Below are positions 1-11,900 of a stretch of DNA of 64,000 nucleotides, one piece after another. Origin of the DNA: Guadua angustifolia (lineage: Eukaryota > Streptophyta > Magnoliopsida > Poales > Poaceae); NCBI GenBank assembly GCA_036346375.1, contig CM070501.1, positions 32,322,539 to 32,386,538 on the forward strand, given 5' to 3'. How positions within the stretch are numbered: the first letter of the stretch is position 1; each line of letters starts with the position of its first letter. Under the pieces are notes generated by a model, which saw only the letters and a program-made list of their open reading frames with translations, made no database searches and was not told where the DNA came from. The translations under genes and the position numbers were made by a program.

Positions 1-591
1 GTGGTTGTCGGCAACTTATTTATTTTTGGAAGCATGTCCGCTAATAGACCTAATAGCGCTGTGAAACTCTTGTTAGACCAACCATTGCTTGCCTTTAATT
101 TCAGCAGTTCAGCATGGATGACAACCTTATTTACTTGGACTTACAATCCTAGAAAAAGGTTTCTCTGATTCGTCCATCAAGCCCTAGAATTTTTCATACT
201 CTCGCTTATCATGGTTTCCTTCTGCATCATACAGCATCTGATCTAGATTATCATCGTGAAACATATCCTTATCGAAAGCACAGTCGATATTATCCGGTGT
301 ATCGTTGACTTCGTCGACAATGTTAATACTACTTGCTTCCTATATAATTTGCTCTTCACCGTGGTTGGTCCAACATGTATACCCTCTTTTGAAACCCCTT
401 AGAATCAAGTGTGCTTCGATCCGCGCTAAGTTTCGAAACATCCTCAGATTCTCGTTGCCAATGCATGGACAAGGCATAAATTGCAACCCATTGTTTAATA
501 TATCCTTCTCAACAGCTCTTCTAAAAGCAAAGACACCATTAATGTACCTAGCACTCACACGGTTCTCAACATACATCCAGTTTCGATCCAT
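1..591 (-). pseudogene. CACTA transposase-associated domain, decayed
   Basis: Reading - from an ATG at 591, the protein starts MDRNWMY, continues RYINGV and CPC, and ends with GFKRGYTCWTNHGEE. This is the order of conserved blocks in the transposase-associated domain found at the N-terminus of En/Spm CACTA proteins, which is known from the family and thought to contact transposon DNA. After a stop near 340 the frame resumes with an acidic stretch (MLYDAEGNH) and then the KASNGWSNKSF block that usually follows in these proteins, but with more stops before it. The gene runs off the left edge, so only the start is seen. Several in-frame stops make it a pseudogene. Confidence 0.75.
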
Positions 592-1572
592 CTACGCTAC
601 GTATATAATAATAAGCATTAAATAATAAATTTGGTACACTAGGAGTGCACATGCACACGTTCTTAAATTGGAGCACAAATTAACTAGATAAAACCTTACC
701 CTAAATCATAAACCATACTAAATTTAAAGAACAAACGGATCTACAATATTCTATATATAAGCTACATTTAAACTTGCCAATTAACCTAATTTCTTAGACC
801 ACAAAGAACAAAATGATATATGTGTGTGTGAGCTACATTTAAACTTAACATCTTCAGAGCTAGCTACATCTTGAGTATAATGCAATTAGAATCAAATGGA
901 TCTACACCAAGCTAGATTAAAACCATCTTCTATTCCATCTTTACCAAGCTAGATCTTGAATATAATGTAATTAGAACCAATTACTAACTTTAAATCACCT
1001 TAGTATATTCAATTCTCTCTTTAACTAGCTAGCTATATCTTGAGTATAGTGCAATTAGAACCAATTACTATTTTAAATCACAAAAAATATATAGATTTAC
1101 ACCAAACTAAATCTAAACCATCTTCAATTCCCCATTTACTAAGCTAGATCTTGAATATAATGTAATTAGAACCAATTACTAGTCTTAAATCACCTAGAAC
1201 AAAATGATCTACAATCACACTTTTAAATCCATAGTCTCTTTTCACCAGATCACCTCTCAATCGCAGCCACCTCAAAAATAGCTCAAGAAACCCTAAAAAC
1301 ACTATGGAGGTCAAGACTCTCTATACTTATTTTTAGAAAAAAACTCATCATAAATGGTTCTAACCAAAAACTATTTATGATAGACAATGTGTCATCACAG
1401 ACGATTTTTTGCTAAAACCGTCAGTGAAGTGGATCTCATCGCAGACAGTTTTAGGCTGTGATGACAATAGTTAGTTTTTGGAAAAAAAACCGTTAGTGAT
1501 GATGATCATCATAGACGGTTTTTAAAAACCATCAATGATAAGAGGTCTAATATAAATCTTTTTGTAGTAGTT
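1..1572 (-). mobile_element. CACTA (En/Spm) transposon, 5' part, cut by window edge
   Basis: The right edge reads TTTTTGTAGTAG, the reverse complement of the usual CACTA terminus CACTACTACAAAAA except for the last two bases. Inside it, between about 1340 and 1545, are several copies in both directions of a subterminal motif like AAAACCGTCAGTGATGA, typical of CACTA ends. Further in, on the - strand, is a recognisable CACTA transposase-associated domain (about 591 down to 1). From 600 to 1340 the sequence is AT-rich, with near-repeats of GCTAGATCTTGAATATAATG. The other end lies outside the window. The imperfect terminus and broken coding region mean it cannot move by itself. Confidence 0.72.
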
Positions 1573-2262
1573 TGGTTTCCCCCTTCAGCAAAAGTTATTG
1601 CATTGCACTAAAGTTTACTAGTTAAGAGTAGTAGCTTCAGGTTTTCACTCAGAATTTAGAGGCTTCTAACACTGAGGATTCTGGTGGTTCTCCTTTCACT
1701 TGCAGGATCAAGGATAACCGACTAGAGGGGGGTGAATAGGAGGTTACTAATTTTTTAATTCTAATTGCACTTTATTAAGTTTCTAAACGAAGATTGGCAA
1801 TAAATGAGATTTTACAACTATTACTCCTAGTGATCACAAGTCTTTTTAGCCAAGCAAGTGTGAGCAATAAAGAATACTAGATTCAAATATAAACAAATTG
1901 CTACAAACAAGAATTTAGCATAAGAACAATAAATGCAAATCACAAGAAATGAGAGACAAGAATTTTATCCCGTGGTCTCGGAGACTTGCCGATCTCTCCT
2001 AATCTACATTAAGGTGACTTGAACTCTTCAAGTCAGTTCCAACCACTTGAGCCTTCTTCGATCACTCGTAATAGCTCTTCCCCACTCCAGGTAGGTGAAC
2101 TCCTTGTCTTTATAACCGATCGGGCCTTCTCACAAGCTCACTTAAGAAGATCACTGATTTCTCACGCCTCTGAGCCGTTTAGAAGGCGGCAACCTCTAAG
2201 AGTAACAAGTCTTGACGCTTGCTCGAGGTAGAAATTGAGTGTCTAAGGCTCAACACTAAATG
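1573..2262. repeat. Older repeat, left piece (interrupted by element 1)
   Basis: This stretch holds the phrase ACTAGAGGGGGGTGAATAGG near 1720, a sequence found in many grass transposon-derived repeats. No coding region is convincing. It ends in AAATG directly before element 1, and the matching continuation begins with AAATG at 14392, so the two sides were once joined. The class of the older repeat is not clear from the sequence. Confidence 0.35.
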
Positions 2263-3432
2263 TGTCGGCGTATTCCACCTGACAGGCCCAAGTCTACAGA
2301 CTGGGTTTGGTTCGGCAGGGGGTGGCTTTGGTAATTGGCAAACCCTAATAGAGGGAAACCCCAGTACCTCTCGCACTAACGAATTCTAGTGCCCCTTGAA
2401 TTTGATGAACACGCCGATTTACCTGTGTTCAGCCCCTCGAAGAAGGGTAATGACCTTTGCGTCTGCGATTTTGGATTGAGTATCGTGGGCTTGGTTACTG
2501 AGCTTGCCGATGACCAGCTCTTCATAGGTCTCCTTTTTCGACCCCCTCTCGATGCTCTAAAGTGCCCTTATATGCACGGGCTTACACGGTCGATAGAGGA
2601 GGATCGTCATCATGCCTATCTTACATGCATTTATTACGCCTTTATCGCCGTCCCGCTCCTTCACCCTAATCAATGCCAGCGCATGCCTTCGCCTGGTTCT
2701 TCCAGAATGTGACCCCTCTGCGACGGGTAGGTGTGAGGCGTCAAAGGAACGGGCTTGTAGCAGAATTCCTTGGAATCGACGTGTTCGGTACAAGCGAGCT
2801 CGCCTCGACACGCGAGACGTCGGGAAGGAGACTTCGGGCGAAGCCACCGCATCCACCTTTTTGCATGGCGGCGGATAAACAAGGCGCTGCCGCCCACCTT
2901 CCCGCCAAAGCCGCCACGTGATCGGGCGCCGGCGGCAGCGGCGCGCCGCCACCGCCGCCGCGCCCACGTGGACCGACACCGGCAAGGCGTACGATACCAC
3001 CGCCACCAGTCGCCACGTGATCGGGCGCCGGGCGAAGGCGGCGTGGTCGCCCGCTGGCGCGCGGGCGGCAGGCGTGTCGCCACTCGCCGCTCGCGCGCGC
3101 CACGTGGACCGCACCGGTGGGCGGGGCATGCTTTCGCCCACCGCCGCCAGCCGCCACGGGCCGGGCACGCGCCAGCAGGCGTGGTCGCCACCGCCGCCGC
3201 GCGCCACGTGGACCGGCACCCGGTGGGCAAGGCGTACTCACCCACTGCCGCCAAAGCCGCCACGTGGGTCGGGCGTCGGCGGCGCAGGCATGGTCGCCAC
3301 CGCCGCCCGCCACCACGTGGACCGACGTCCTGTAGACGGGGTGTAAACACCCACCCGCCTGCTAGACTGCCACGTGAGCCACGCACGCTTTTGTGCGGCG
3401 AAGAGGGTACCCTGGCGTAAAGTACGCCGACA
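2263..3432 (-). repeat. Element 1, 3' LTR
   Basis: About 1170 bp, TG...CA bounded with short inverted ends. It matches 13247-14391 along its length, with differences concentrated in the GC-rich half (2880-3340). A TATA-like CATATAAG is on the - strand at 2567-2574. Because the element reads on the - strand, this LTR is the downstream one. Confidence 0.95.
2885..3380. promoter_or_regulatory. Array of G-box (CACGTG) motifs inside LTR
   Basis: Eight CACGTG palindromes lie between about 2915 and 3375, roughly 50-105 bp apart. They alternate between contexts such as CACGTGATCGGGCGCC and CACGTGGACCGACACC. The other LTR has seven (about 13903-14330). CACGTG is the core plant G-box/ABRE bound by bZIP and bHLH factors. 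Since transcription runs on the - strand, the array lies in U3, upstream of the TATA-like box. A regulatory role is inferred. The motif could also persist simply as part of a GC-rich tandem repeat. Confidence 0.55.
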
Positions 3433-3452
3433 GTAGCCCCCGGGCCCACCCA
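3433..3452 (-). other. Element 1 polypurine tract
   Basis: Directly inside the downstream LTR the - strand reads GGGCCCGGGGGCTAC, a purine-rich run ending at the LTR boundary. This is the expected primer site for plus-strand cDNA synthesis. Element 2 has a similar CAGGGGCTCGGGGGCTAT at the same place. Confidence 0.7.
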
Positions 3453-3738
3453 AGAACGCACATTAGAGCTTCTCGAGATCTTACATTAAATGCCGGTGCA
3501 TTCTTGGATGGGGCCATCACTCATCAGGATGCGACCGCCTCGATTCTTGCGCTTCATTGCATCCGCCGATTTTTTGGGGACCCGAAACGGCGCACGATCT
3601 TGTATCTTCGTGAACCGTCGGTGCGAGTGGGGGATACAAATAGGCTCATCCGCACCAGGCAGTTCACGCTTTTAGCACCCTTTGCAAACTTCATCTTCTT
3701 GCTCTAAGTTTTTCTTGCCTTTTGCCATTTTCGCTTTC

Positions 3739-5921
3739 ATGGCTTCCTCCGGTTCGCCTCCCTTTCCTGCTTCCACAGTGGACTCCTACACAGTGGGGAG
3801 GCTCCACACCATTGCGCCAGAAGACCCTCTCTTTTCCGGCCGAACCCTCGCCACAAAGGCCTCGCCGACGAGATCATCATCTTCGTGTGGGGCATCATGG
3901 CGGGCTTGGTGCCGCCTTTTTCTGATTTTTTCCTTACCGTCCTCCACTTCTACGAAATCCATCACCTTCACCTCACCCCCAACTCCATTCTTTTTCTCGC
4001 CATCTTCGCACACCTCTGTGAAATGTTCATGGGGGTGATGCCAAATCTCCCACTTTTTCGCTACTTCTTCCTCTCGCTGCCTCCTCCGACGGCGAACTCA
4101 TCGAGCCGCCATTTCCGCCGGGATGGGATAGCGACCGCTATATACCCTTCCACCAGATCAAACCGAAGGCCTAGCGCAAAGAAATGGTCAGACGTCAACG
4201 ATGAGCAAGGCGTTGAGAAATGGGGCCACGCCGCCGACGGCGGCGATCGAGAATCGAACTCGCCTGCTGAAGAGACGGCGGAGCTCTCGCAATGGCGGCC
4301 CACATCAACAACTGCGGGGACGCCGGATTAACTGGGGCGCTGGTTGTTAGGGATTTTGTATCCCGAAGACTTAGCCCCCTTCGTCGCCGTATTCGCCCAG
4401 CATGGCAATACACAGGCGACAACGACATCACCCGCACCTTCCCCGCCGGAAGACTTCACCGCTATTTTTGGCTTTTTTCGCATTCATGCCTCTTTTGTGT
4501 TGCTCCTACCAACCGCGGTCTTTTTTAACTTTGGCCAGCCGCGGGAAACTTGGATGGGCCACGCCTCAGCAGGTGGCTCTCCGGGCTCATGCCGCCGGTC
4601 CCACTGGACCGACTTTCTTCATCGGCTCGACCACTCGCCGACTTGGAGCTGCGGGCGCGCTTGAGATCGCCGAGTTGTTGCCGCTAATGAACTCCACCGC
4701 CTCGCCAGTGGTGCCGCCACTACCGACAATCGGGGATGTACCTCCCCGATCGGGCAACAGTAAGCGGCCACTCGTCCCGGACACTTCAGGTCCGGGCATG
4801 AAGAAGGCCCGCTACGCGGGCGAAACCTCCGCCGCCACCAGCCCAAGGGTGGCGGTGACTTCACATGGGGCGGTCGACGGCCGCCTCTAATTGCAGCCCA
4901 ACCGCATCAAGACACGCACTGCATGGGCGCCAAGATCTCCACCTCCGGCCGCCGCACCATCGCCGTCACAAGACCAATGCAAAGTCAAGCGGCTCGATGA
5001 TCATGGCGCCAACCGCTACGGCGCCGGCTCCATTATCTTCTCCTTCTCCGACTCCTCCCGTGGCGCCGGTCTCATCCTCCACGGCGCCACCGCCTTCTGC
5101 CACAGGGACCCATGCCGCCACTCGACAAGGCGGGCTTGAAGTCCCCCAGGCCAGCTTCAGCTTGAGGGTGACGCCAAGGGCGGCCCCTCAAGATGCCTCA
5201 AGGGAGCCGACGCCACCTGCTCCTATAGAGGCAACGGAGGCTTCGCCGCCGACGCCACGCCCGCCGCCACCACCAGATAGGCAAAGCGGCCTTGACACCA
5301 ACCAAGACCCACCAACTTGCCGCCAAGACTGCCGCCACCTGTGTTACAGGCTCCGCTGAGCTCTTCACTGAACTCAGCAATTTGCACAGCTCGCTCGGCG
5401 CACTCCTTGCCATGGCCGCCGGGCATAGAGCCCGGATGGCGAGACAGCTAACGGGGGCCATCGACGAGCTGGCGCGGGAGCGGGAGAGGGCGGACACGAT
5501 GGTGGCACAAGAAAGGGCCACCGCGACCGCCCTGGTTACCATGCAGCAACGGGCGGAGAGGGCCGAGGCGGCGCAGAGGACCTCCGAATACGAGGCTGAC
5601 CGCTTCAGGCGCAATCTCGCCACCATGCTCAAGGGAGCCTTCCAAAGGCATCAAAGATGCTCGAATCTTTGGGCGTGGTGCCGAGACGCCCCAGACACCG
5701 CCTGCGAGACGCCTACGCGACCAACCAGCCGTGGAGGCGCTCGGTTGCCCCACCGCCACGCCGCACGCCTCGCCAGGAGGGCAAGATGTTGCGGTGATGA
5801 CCGCGACCTTTGTGTGCTTCTTTGGGCGGCCACCGCTTCGCTCGACCCGATGGCGGCAATGGAGACCGCATCGGGGAGACGCCGCCAGCAGAGGCACGCG
5901 GCGAAGCGCCGAAAGACTTAA
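3739..5921 (+). pseudogene. Antisense extra ORF of element 1: 'putative gypsy type transposon' domain plus coiled coil
   Basis: On the strand opposite to gag-pol, between integrase and the 3' LTR. The segment 3885-4100 gives GLVPPFSDFF, then HLTPNSILFLAIFAHLCEMFMGVMP, which matches the plant domain catalogued as 'putative gypsy type transposon' (PF04195 by memory of the family). A candidate start is the ATG at 3739 (MASSGSPP), but a frame change is needed before the domain. A proline/alanine-rich linker follows, then a charged helical stretch near 5400-5640 (IDELARERERAD, QRAERAEAAQRT) that looks like coiled coil. The protein's function is unknown. Frame breaks suggest this copy is dead. The homologous region of element 2 has the same order. 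Confidence 0.6.
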
Positions 5922-7440
5922 GCGCGCAAGTGCAAGTCATGATTATGGAAGTCTCCACCCGGTGGCGGAGGAAGAAGACACCGCGACATCGACGTGGGTG
6001 ATGAGTGAAGGGTGGGCGCCACCTTATTTCTTTTGTTTTTGCTTCTTTTGTTGGTCAGCTTCTTTTACCTGTATGAATACTTCAACGAACTTTAGTTGTA
6101 ATGGATGTTTCCTAATTTTACCTTCATGCTTGCTTGTCTGCGTTCACTTGGTATTGCATGCTGGAATTGCCAGTGCCAACTTGAAACTTCGCTTGAGGTG
6201 CCAGTTAGACTTCTAAGTCCAGGCAACATCCCAAAATTCCTGTAGACGTTGCACGCTACTAACCACAAATGTAAGTACAATACGCGCAAGTTACATAGAA
6301 CTTAGGCAAAGACGGCTTTGAGGCGTAATAGTGCGTGCTTGAGCACGTAATAGTTTTGCTGCCAAGATTTTATGCAGGTTGTCATTGGTCAAACCTTTTG
6401 AACTTAAATCCTTGTGATCTCTTAGAATCGTACCCCAGTATGGCGCAGAAGGTGATAAGTTCCTGTGAGTGGTCTTGGGCGGTGGCGTTCAATCGGTGAC
6501 AACCAATGGTGCTTCTAAGAGCCAACCCGAGGTGTACAAGCCGTGTTTTAGTACCGTACAAATTCACACTCGTCACTTAGCCTTACTAGACGCCACATCA
6601 AGACTTTCCTTTTATCACCAAGGAGCCGCTTGATTTGTGACGTCTGTGGTAACCATGCATAATTTGATCAATTTCACTACGATAAGCAAATAATCGGAGT
6701 ATTACTTGAAACACTTATCGGCTTATGTATTAGCCGGTGCCCAACCCAAGGTTAGGCGACCAAATTTCTGGCAGATACTGGCGACCAAATGAGCCTTCGT
6801 GCACTATTAGATTTTTCCTTTTGAATCGGGCCAAAGCTTTAAAGTTTGACCCGTGCACATATGCAGCTATTGCAAAGGCGGATGAATGCCATGCAGGGCA
6901 CATACAATATAGATCATGACAACATAAGTCTGCGCATGGGGTAATATTGGTTCACTCGTTTTGGCCTCCATGTTGTCGCCGTTTTCCGGAACACGGCCCA
7001 TGGCATTGTGCGGTAAAGCAGCGAACTCCCAGGAAGGATACTAGGCCAGCAGTGCTTGCGGTAACGACCTGCGGTGCTTCTGAGAGCCAACCCGAGGTGT
7101 ATGAACCACATTTGAGCACCGTGCCAAATCCGCTTCCTGGTTGCCCGTCCTTACCCGGCACAGATACCAGGCATAATTATGGACCGACAAGGGGTTGTCA
7201 AAACTTAGGGACCAATAACATCCATGCGCAAATTGTCCCGTAGGACACAAAAAGAGGAGTAATGACAAAGTCGAAAATCCTCAAGATAATAACATTATCA
7301 ACAACCAATGACCGCCGATCAGTTGGGGGACAGGTCTATCTCGGGGCTGATCAAAGCAAATCACCGGGTACTTACAGTTTTTCATGGATAAAACTTTCGC
7401 AACAACTCCACATTGTATGAATTCGCCAATTCCCGGCCGT
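5922..7440. repeat. Element 1 noncoding block with internal duplication
   Basis: No coding sequence is evident between the antisense ORF and integrase. Two related segments about 566 bp apart share GAGAGCCAACCCGAGGTGTA or a close variant (near 6515 and 7081), each followed by an ACCGT(A/G)CAAAT-like phrase. This looks like a decayed long-period tandem repeat, which is common in the 3' noncoding part of large plant Ty3 elements. Confidence 0.5.
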
Positions 7441-7795
7441 CCTCAGTGGCTAACCGGACCGCCCCGGGTCGAGATATTGAGACCACCTTAAAGGGCCTTC
7501 CACCGGGAGACAAATTATGCAACCCAAAGATGCGCTGAACTCACAAGAAGACCAGTCGCCCATCGCCGGTGTTCTCTCGAGACCCGGTGGCATGGTATCG
7601 CCGAGGTTTTGCCGGTATCGGGCGCGCGGGCGGCCCGGCCACGAACTTCTTCCAGAGGTTGACGTCTTCTTGCCGGATGTCTTCATGGCCTTCCTCGTTG
7701 AAAACCGAGACGCGCGGAGAGCCGAACGACGATTCGGAGGGGAGAACGACTTCCGCCCATACACCAAGAAGAAGGGCGTCGCCAAGAGTCTGACC

Positions 7796-8420
7796 GGGTG
7801 TGGTACGGGCGACCACAAAGACATCGGAAGTTTTTCGATCAGTAGCGCCCGCTTGTGGAGTCGATCAAACGCCCTTGTCTTGAGGCCCTTCAACACCAAT
7901 GCATTGGCACGCTCAGCTTGACCGTTACTCTTGGGGTGGGCGACCGAAGCGAAGCATACTTTGGTGCCCATCTCATCACAAAACTCCAGAAATGCCGCAC
8001 TGGTGAACTGAGTTCCATTGTCGGTGATAATGCGGTTGGCGACTCCAAAGCGGGTGAATATCCCATGCATAAATTTGACAGCAGCGGAAGCCGTAATGGC
8101 ACGTACTGCCTCAGCTTCGACCCACTTAGTGAATTTGTCGATGGCGACGAAAAGGTGGGTGAAGCCCCCTGTGGCCCGCGGGAACGGACCCAGATATCCA
8201 AATTTCGCATCGCGAACGCCAAGAGAGCGGGATGGTTTGCAGAGCTTGGGCTGGTTGGTGGACTTGCCTGGCGAATAACTGACATGCTTCGCATGTCCTC
8301 ACCAGCTCGCAAGCATCCTAAAGGGCAGTAGGCCAATAAAATTCTTGGCGAAACGCTTTGCCGACTAGCGTTCGTGGGACATATGGCTCCCGACACGCCT
8401 CCATGGATATCGAGAGCGGC
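7796..8420 (-). pseudogene. Element 1 integrase (frame-broken)
   Basis: The catalytic core reads GGFTHLFVAIDKFTKWVEAE, then RIITDNGTQF, then SNGQAERAN. The three acidic residues of the D,D-35-E triad are therefore present (D in AIDKF, D in TDNG, E in QAERA). Upstream, the zinc-binding N-terminal region is interrupted by stops and frame changes around 8280-8445, including the stop that ends the RT-RNase H frame at 8445. Downstream, the protein drifts into other frames after 7800. Integrase inserts the cDNA into host DNA; here it is unlikely to be made intact. Confidence 0.8.
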
Positions 8421-8444
8421 GCCCCTCTTCCCGAGTGATGCACT

Positions 8445-10745
8445 TCAAGAGAATTCCGCTTTTGCTCGTGCAGACAGTCCCCACCCACCGTGAGTATAGC
8501 ACTTGGCCTTACGTGCTATCTTCTCAGCTGAGGCATCATCGTTGGGGATCACTTGGTCCCGCAGGAAGGCTAGGATCGGATCCATCCACTGATCTTCCCG
8601 ACCAAGCGTGGCGAGCACTCGGTGTTCGCCTGCACTTTCTTTGGGCCAAGCATTTCCCCTGTCGCATTGGCAAGACCGCCGCCTTCCTCCCGGACTTGGG
8701 GGTTTTGGCAGACGCTTCCTTCCCTCCTGAATCGAGGTCGTGGCGGCGCCACCTTCCCCGCCTGAGTCGGAGGCCGCGACGGCCATACCATCGTCCCCTC
8801 CTGAATCGGGGGCTGCGACAGCCATACCATCGTCCCCTCCTGAATCGGGGGCTGCGACAGCGACACCATCATTCCCACCTGGATTGTGGGCTGCGATGGA
8901 CGGTCGCGATAGTCTTTCTTCGAAGACTCCGACCGGGACAGAAGCCCTTGAGGATGCAAGCTGCGAGAGCCCATCCGCAAGGTGATTATCACGCGGGGGG
9001 ATATGAATGTATCCCAGTCCTTCAAAACGTCGTTCCATTTTCCTGACCTCCGCCAAGTACGCCGCCATGGTGGGGTCAGGGCATTGAAATTCCTTTCTCG
9101 CTTGATTGATGACCAGCAGGGAGTCGCCCTTGACCTGGAGGCGCCGGATGCCTAGCGCCGAAGCAATGCGCAACCCTGCCAGCAAACCTTCATATTCAGC
9201 AATATTATTAGTGGCTTTAAAATCGAGAGCAACAACATACTGAAGAATGTCACCAGTCGGGGAGACTAGGACAACACCAGCCCCTGCGCCCTCCAACCTG
9301 AACGAACCATCAAAGAACAAGGTCCAGGGAGGCGACGCGGGGGTTTCTTCCGCTTCAGGAGTGGCAGGAGTCCACTCGGCAACGAATTGCGCCAACTTTT
9401 GACTTTTGATAGCGGTGCGGGGGACAAACTTAAGGTTGAACTCTCCCAGTTCCACTGACCACTTGGCAATGCGACCTTCTGCTTCACGATTGAACAGGAT
9501 TTCTCGCAGTGGGTAGGTCGTGACCACGGTAACTTCTCGCCCTTGGAAATAATGCCGTAGCTTCCTAGACGCTACCAGGACTGCATACAGCATTTTTTGA
9601 GCTTGAGGATATCGAGTTTCCACTTCATGCAACACCTTGCTGATATAGTAGACTGGCCTCTGGACACCTTCCCTTTCCGCCACAAGAACAGCGCTGACCA
9701 CTTCAGGGGTAGCAGCAATATACAAAAGCAGCGGTTCACCTTGCGCAGGGGAAACCAGCACTGGGGGAGAGGTGAGGTACCGCTTCAAGTCTTCAAAGGC
9801 CTTCTGAGCTTCATCAGTCCACTCAAAATGATTAGTTTTCTTCAATAGCTTAAATAAGGGCAGGCTTCTTTCTCCCAGTCGGGCGATGAACCGCCCGAGG
9901 GAGGCCAGACGACCGGCCAAGCACTGGACTTGCTTGAGCCGTGCTGGCGGCTTCATGTGCTCAATCGCCGCTATCTTATCCGGATTGGCTTCAATCCCCC
10001 GGTTAGACACCAGGAATCCTAGCAACTTGCCGGAGGGGACGCCAAACACACACTTTTCTGGGTTCAACTTTAGGCAATTCCTCCGGAGGTTGGAGAAGGT
10101 TTCCTCCAGGTCTTGAATCAAGTCTTCACCTTTTTTAACTTTCACAACCAGATCATCAACATACACTTCAAGATTCCGCCCTATCTGTGGACGAAAAGTA
10201 ATGTGCATAGCACGTTGGTAAGTAGAACCAGCATTCTTTAAACCAAAAGCCATTCTGACATAGCAATAAACACCCATTGGGGTTACAAAAGCAGTCTTTT
10301 CTTCATCCTCCACCGCCATGCTAATCTGATGGTACCCAGAGTACGCATCCAGAAAGCACAGCAACTCACAACCTGCCGTAGAGTCAACAATGAGGTCGAC
10401 TCGCGGCAAGGGATATGGATCCTTCGGGCAGGCCTTGTTGAGGTCGGTGAAGTCGACACACATTCGCCACTTCCCGTTGGACTTTTTAACGAGCACAGGA
10501 TTGGCAAGCCACTCAGGGTGAGTGACCTCCCTGATGATTCCTGCGCCCAATAATTTCTCCACCTCCTGCCGAATAGCATCTTGCCGCTCCGGAGCTTGCC
10601 GCCGGATCTTTTGCCGAACCGGGCGCGCTTCGGGGAGCGTTGCCAATCGGTGCTCGATCACCTCCCTGGGGACCCCGGTCATATCGGACGGTTGCCAGGC
10701 AAACACGTCGGAATTACACCGGAGGAAGGTGACGAGCGCGTCTTC
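8445..10745 (-). CDS. Element 1 reverse transcriptase-RNase H
   Basis: A continuous - strand frame of about 766 codons follows a UAG at 10748-10746. Early residues read VFAWQPSDMTGVP, then WLANPVLVKK, CVDFTDLNKACPKD, FLDAYSGYHQI and the RT active site YVDD. The connection domain has RPVYYISKVL, and RNase H starts with LFFDGSF and continues NNIAEYEGLLAGL and DSLLVINQ. These are the full Ty3-type RT and RNase H blocks in order. Near the C-terminus are short imperfect Gly/Asp repeats (about 8740-8900) before a stop at 8445, where integrase should continue. It would be part of a gag-pol polyprotein acting in cytoplasmic particles. Confidence 0.9.
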   Translation of the reverse strand, partial: EDALVTFLRCNSDVFAWQPSDMTGVPREVIEHRLATLPEARPVRQKIRRQAPERQDAIRQEVEKLLGAGIIREVTHPEWLANPVLVKKSNGKWRMCVDFTDLNKACPKDPYPLPRVDLIVDSTAGCELLCFLDAYSGYHQISMAVEDEEKTAFVTPMGVYCYVRMAFGLKNAGSTYQRAMHITFRPQIGRNLEVYVDDLVVKVKKGEDLIQDLEETFSNLRRNCLKLNPEKCVFGVPSGKLLGFLVSNRGIEANPDKIAAIEHMKPPARLKQVQCLAGRLASLGRFIARLGERSLPLFKLLKKTNHFEWTDEAQKAFEDLKRYLTSPPVLVSPAQGEPLLLYIAATPEVVSAVLVAEREGVQRPVYYISKVLHEVETRYPQAQKMLYAVLVASRKLRHYFQGREVTVVTTYPLREILFNREAEGRIAKWSVELGEFNLKFVPRTAIKSQKLAQFVAEWTPATPEAEETPASPPWTLFFDGSFRLEGAGAGVVLVSPTGDILQYVVALDFKATNNIAEYEGLLAGLRIASALGIRRLQVKGDSLLVINQARKEFQCPDPTMAAYLAEVRKMERRFEGLGYIHIPPRDNHLADGLSQLASSRASVPVGVFEERLSRPSIAAHNPGGNDGVAVAAPDSGGDDGMAVAAPDSGGDDGMAVAASDSGGEGGAATTSIQEGRKRLPKPPSPGGRRRSCQCDRGNAWPKESAGEHRVLATLGREDQWMDPILAFLRDQVIPNDDASAEKIARKAKCYTHGGWGLSARAKAEFS

Positions 10746-10748
10746 CTA

Positions 10749-11340
10749 TTTGGCGCTGAGGCTGGCGCCAATGTTGACGGTTTTGCGGGGCTCGCCCTCA
10801 CTCAGGGCGACCACCTTAACCTCACCGGCAGAGCCAGGCGAGGCGCGGGTCCGGCTGAGGGCTCCGGCGGCGGCATCAAGACGCCCGACAGTGGCACCAA
10901 TCATATCAAGCGAACTTATGACGCAAGAAAGCTTGACCGTCCACTCGGATGGTTATGGGGCGGCGAATAGCATCTTCACCACCATGTATGCATAATGGGT
11001 CGCCGCCATGAACTTGGCCAGCGCCGGTCGGCCAAGCAAGGCATTGTAGGGGAGATCAAAGTCAGTGACTTCAAAGTCCACCAACTCGGTGCGATAATTA
11101 TCCCTTTCTCCAAAAGTGACGGGGAGACGCACCTGGCCCACGGGATTGCACTAACCCCCGGGGCTATTCCAAAGAAAGGCAACGTTGGATTCAGATCCTG
11201 CTGCGGGATCTGAAGAGCCAGAAATGCCGTAGAGGACAGGATGCTGAGAGAACTCCCTCCGTCCACTAGCACACGACCAGTAGGACATTCCGGATCGTGG
11301 CGACACCACAACGGAGATGCCCCAGCCGGTGGCGCCATCG
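10749..11340 (-). pseudogene. Element 1 aspartic protease region
   Basis: The - strand reads RVLVDGGSSLSILSS near 11280, which fits the retropepsin active-site region of plant Ty3 elements (here DGG rather than the classical DTG/DSG). The following NALLGRPALAKFMAATHY near 11000 matches the second conserved block (GRP.L). These two blocks are in different frames, so there is at least one frameshift. The region ends at an in-frame UAG (10748-10746) just before RT. Its product would cut gag from pol. Confidence 0.7.
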
Positions 11341-11900
11341 TAGTGGTCGCCTACGATCAAGATGATCGTCTCCTCCGACCATTTCAGCATCCGACGCGAC
11401 CCCGAACCGGATCCCGCGGCACATACTTCCCTCTTCAACCGCTTGCAAGCGGTATTCGAGCGAAGAGCGGATGAACCGCCATAAATATACGCCAGGGTAT
11501 GATCCGCCTGCTGGAAAGCCAGCGGGGCGGGGTCTTCACCACGATCATCGTCACGAGGGTGACGCTCATCGTCGCGAAGGCGACGCTCCTTGATCCGCCG
11601 CTCCACCATTCGGTCCACGACCTGGCAATTATCCAGGTCGTGAGTGTCAGTTCGATGAATTGGGCACCAGGGCCCTCTTTCCTTCCGCCCGCGGTGGTCG
11701 TTCCTACGACCGCGGCGGTCATCACGCCGATCACGCCGATCATCTCACCGATCGCGGCGATTGCCGCGCTGATCACGGCGGTTGCGCTTCGGCGACCTAG
11801 AGTCATCGCAGTCGTGCTCGGCGGCCAAGACCCGCCTGGTCTCTCCTGCCTCGCGCTTCCGCGCCTTCTGCCAGCGGGCGAGAACCTTCGAGGTCCGGCT
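11341..11900 (-). pseudogene. Element 1 gag 3' part / gag-protease spacer
   Basis: Arg- and Asp-rich low-complexity coding with several frame changes lies between gag and protease, for example repeated CGATCACGCCGATCA-type stretches near 11700-11790. A CCHC zinc knuckle could not be made out in any one frame. It is best read as the decayed C-terminal gag region. Confidence 0.45.

Noticed and set aside
2557..3461. Several long Arg/Ala/Pro-rich frames on both strands in the LTR
   Set aside because: They lie within the GC-rich LTR, overlap in four frames and use repeat-derived text. Composition explains their openness.
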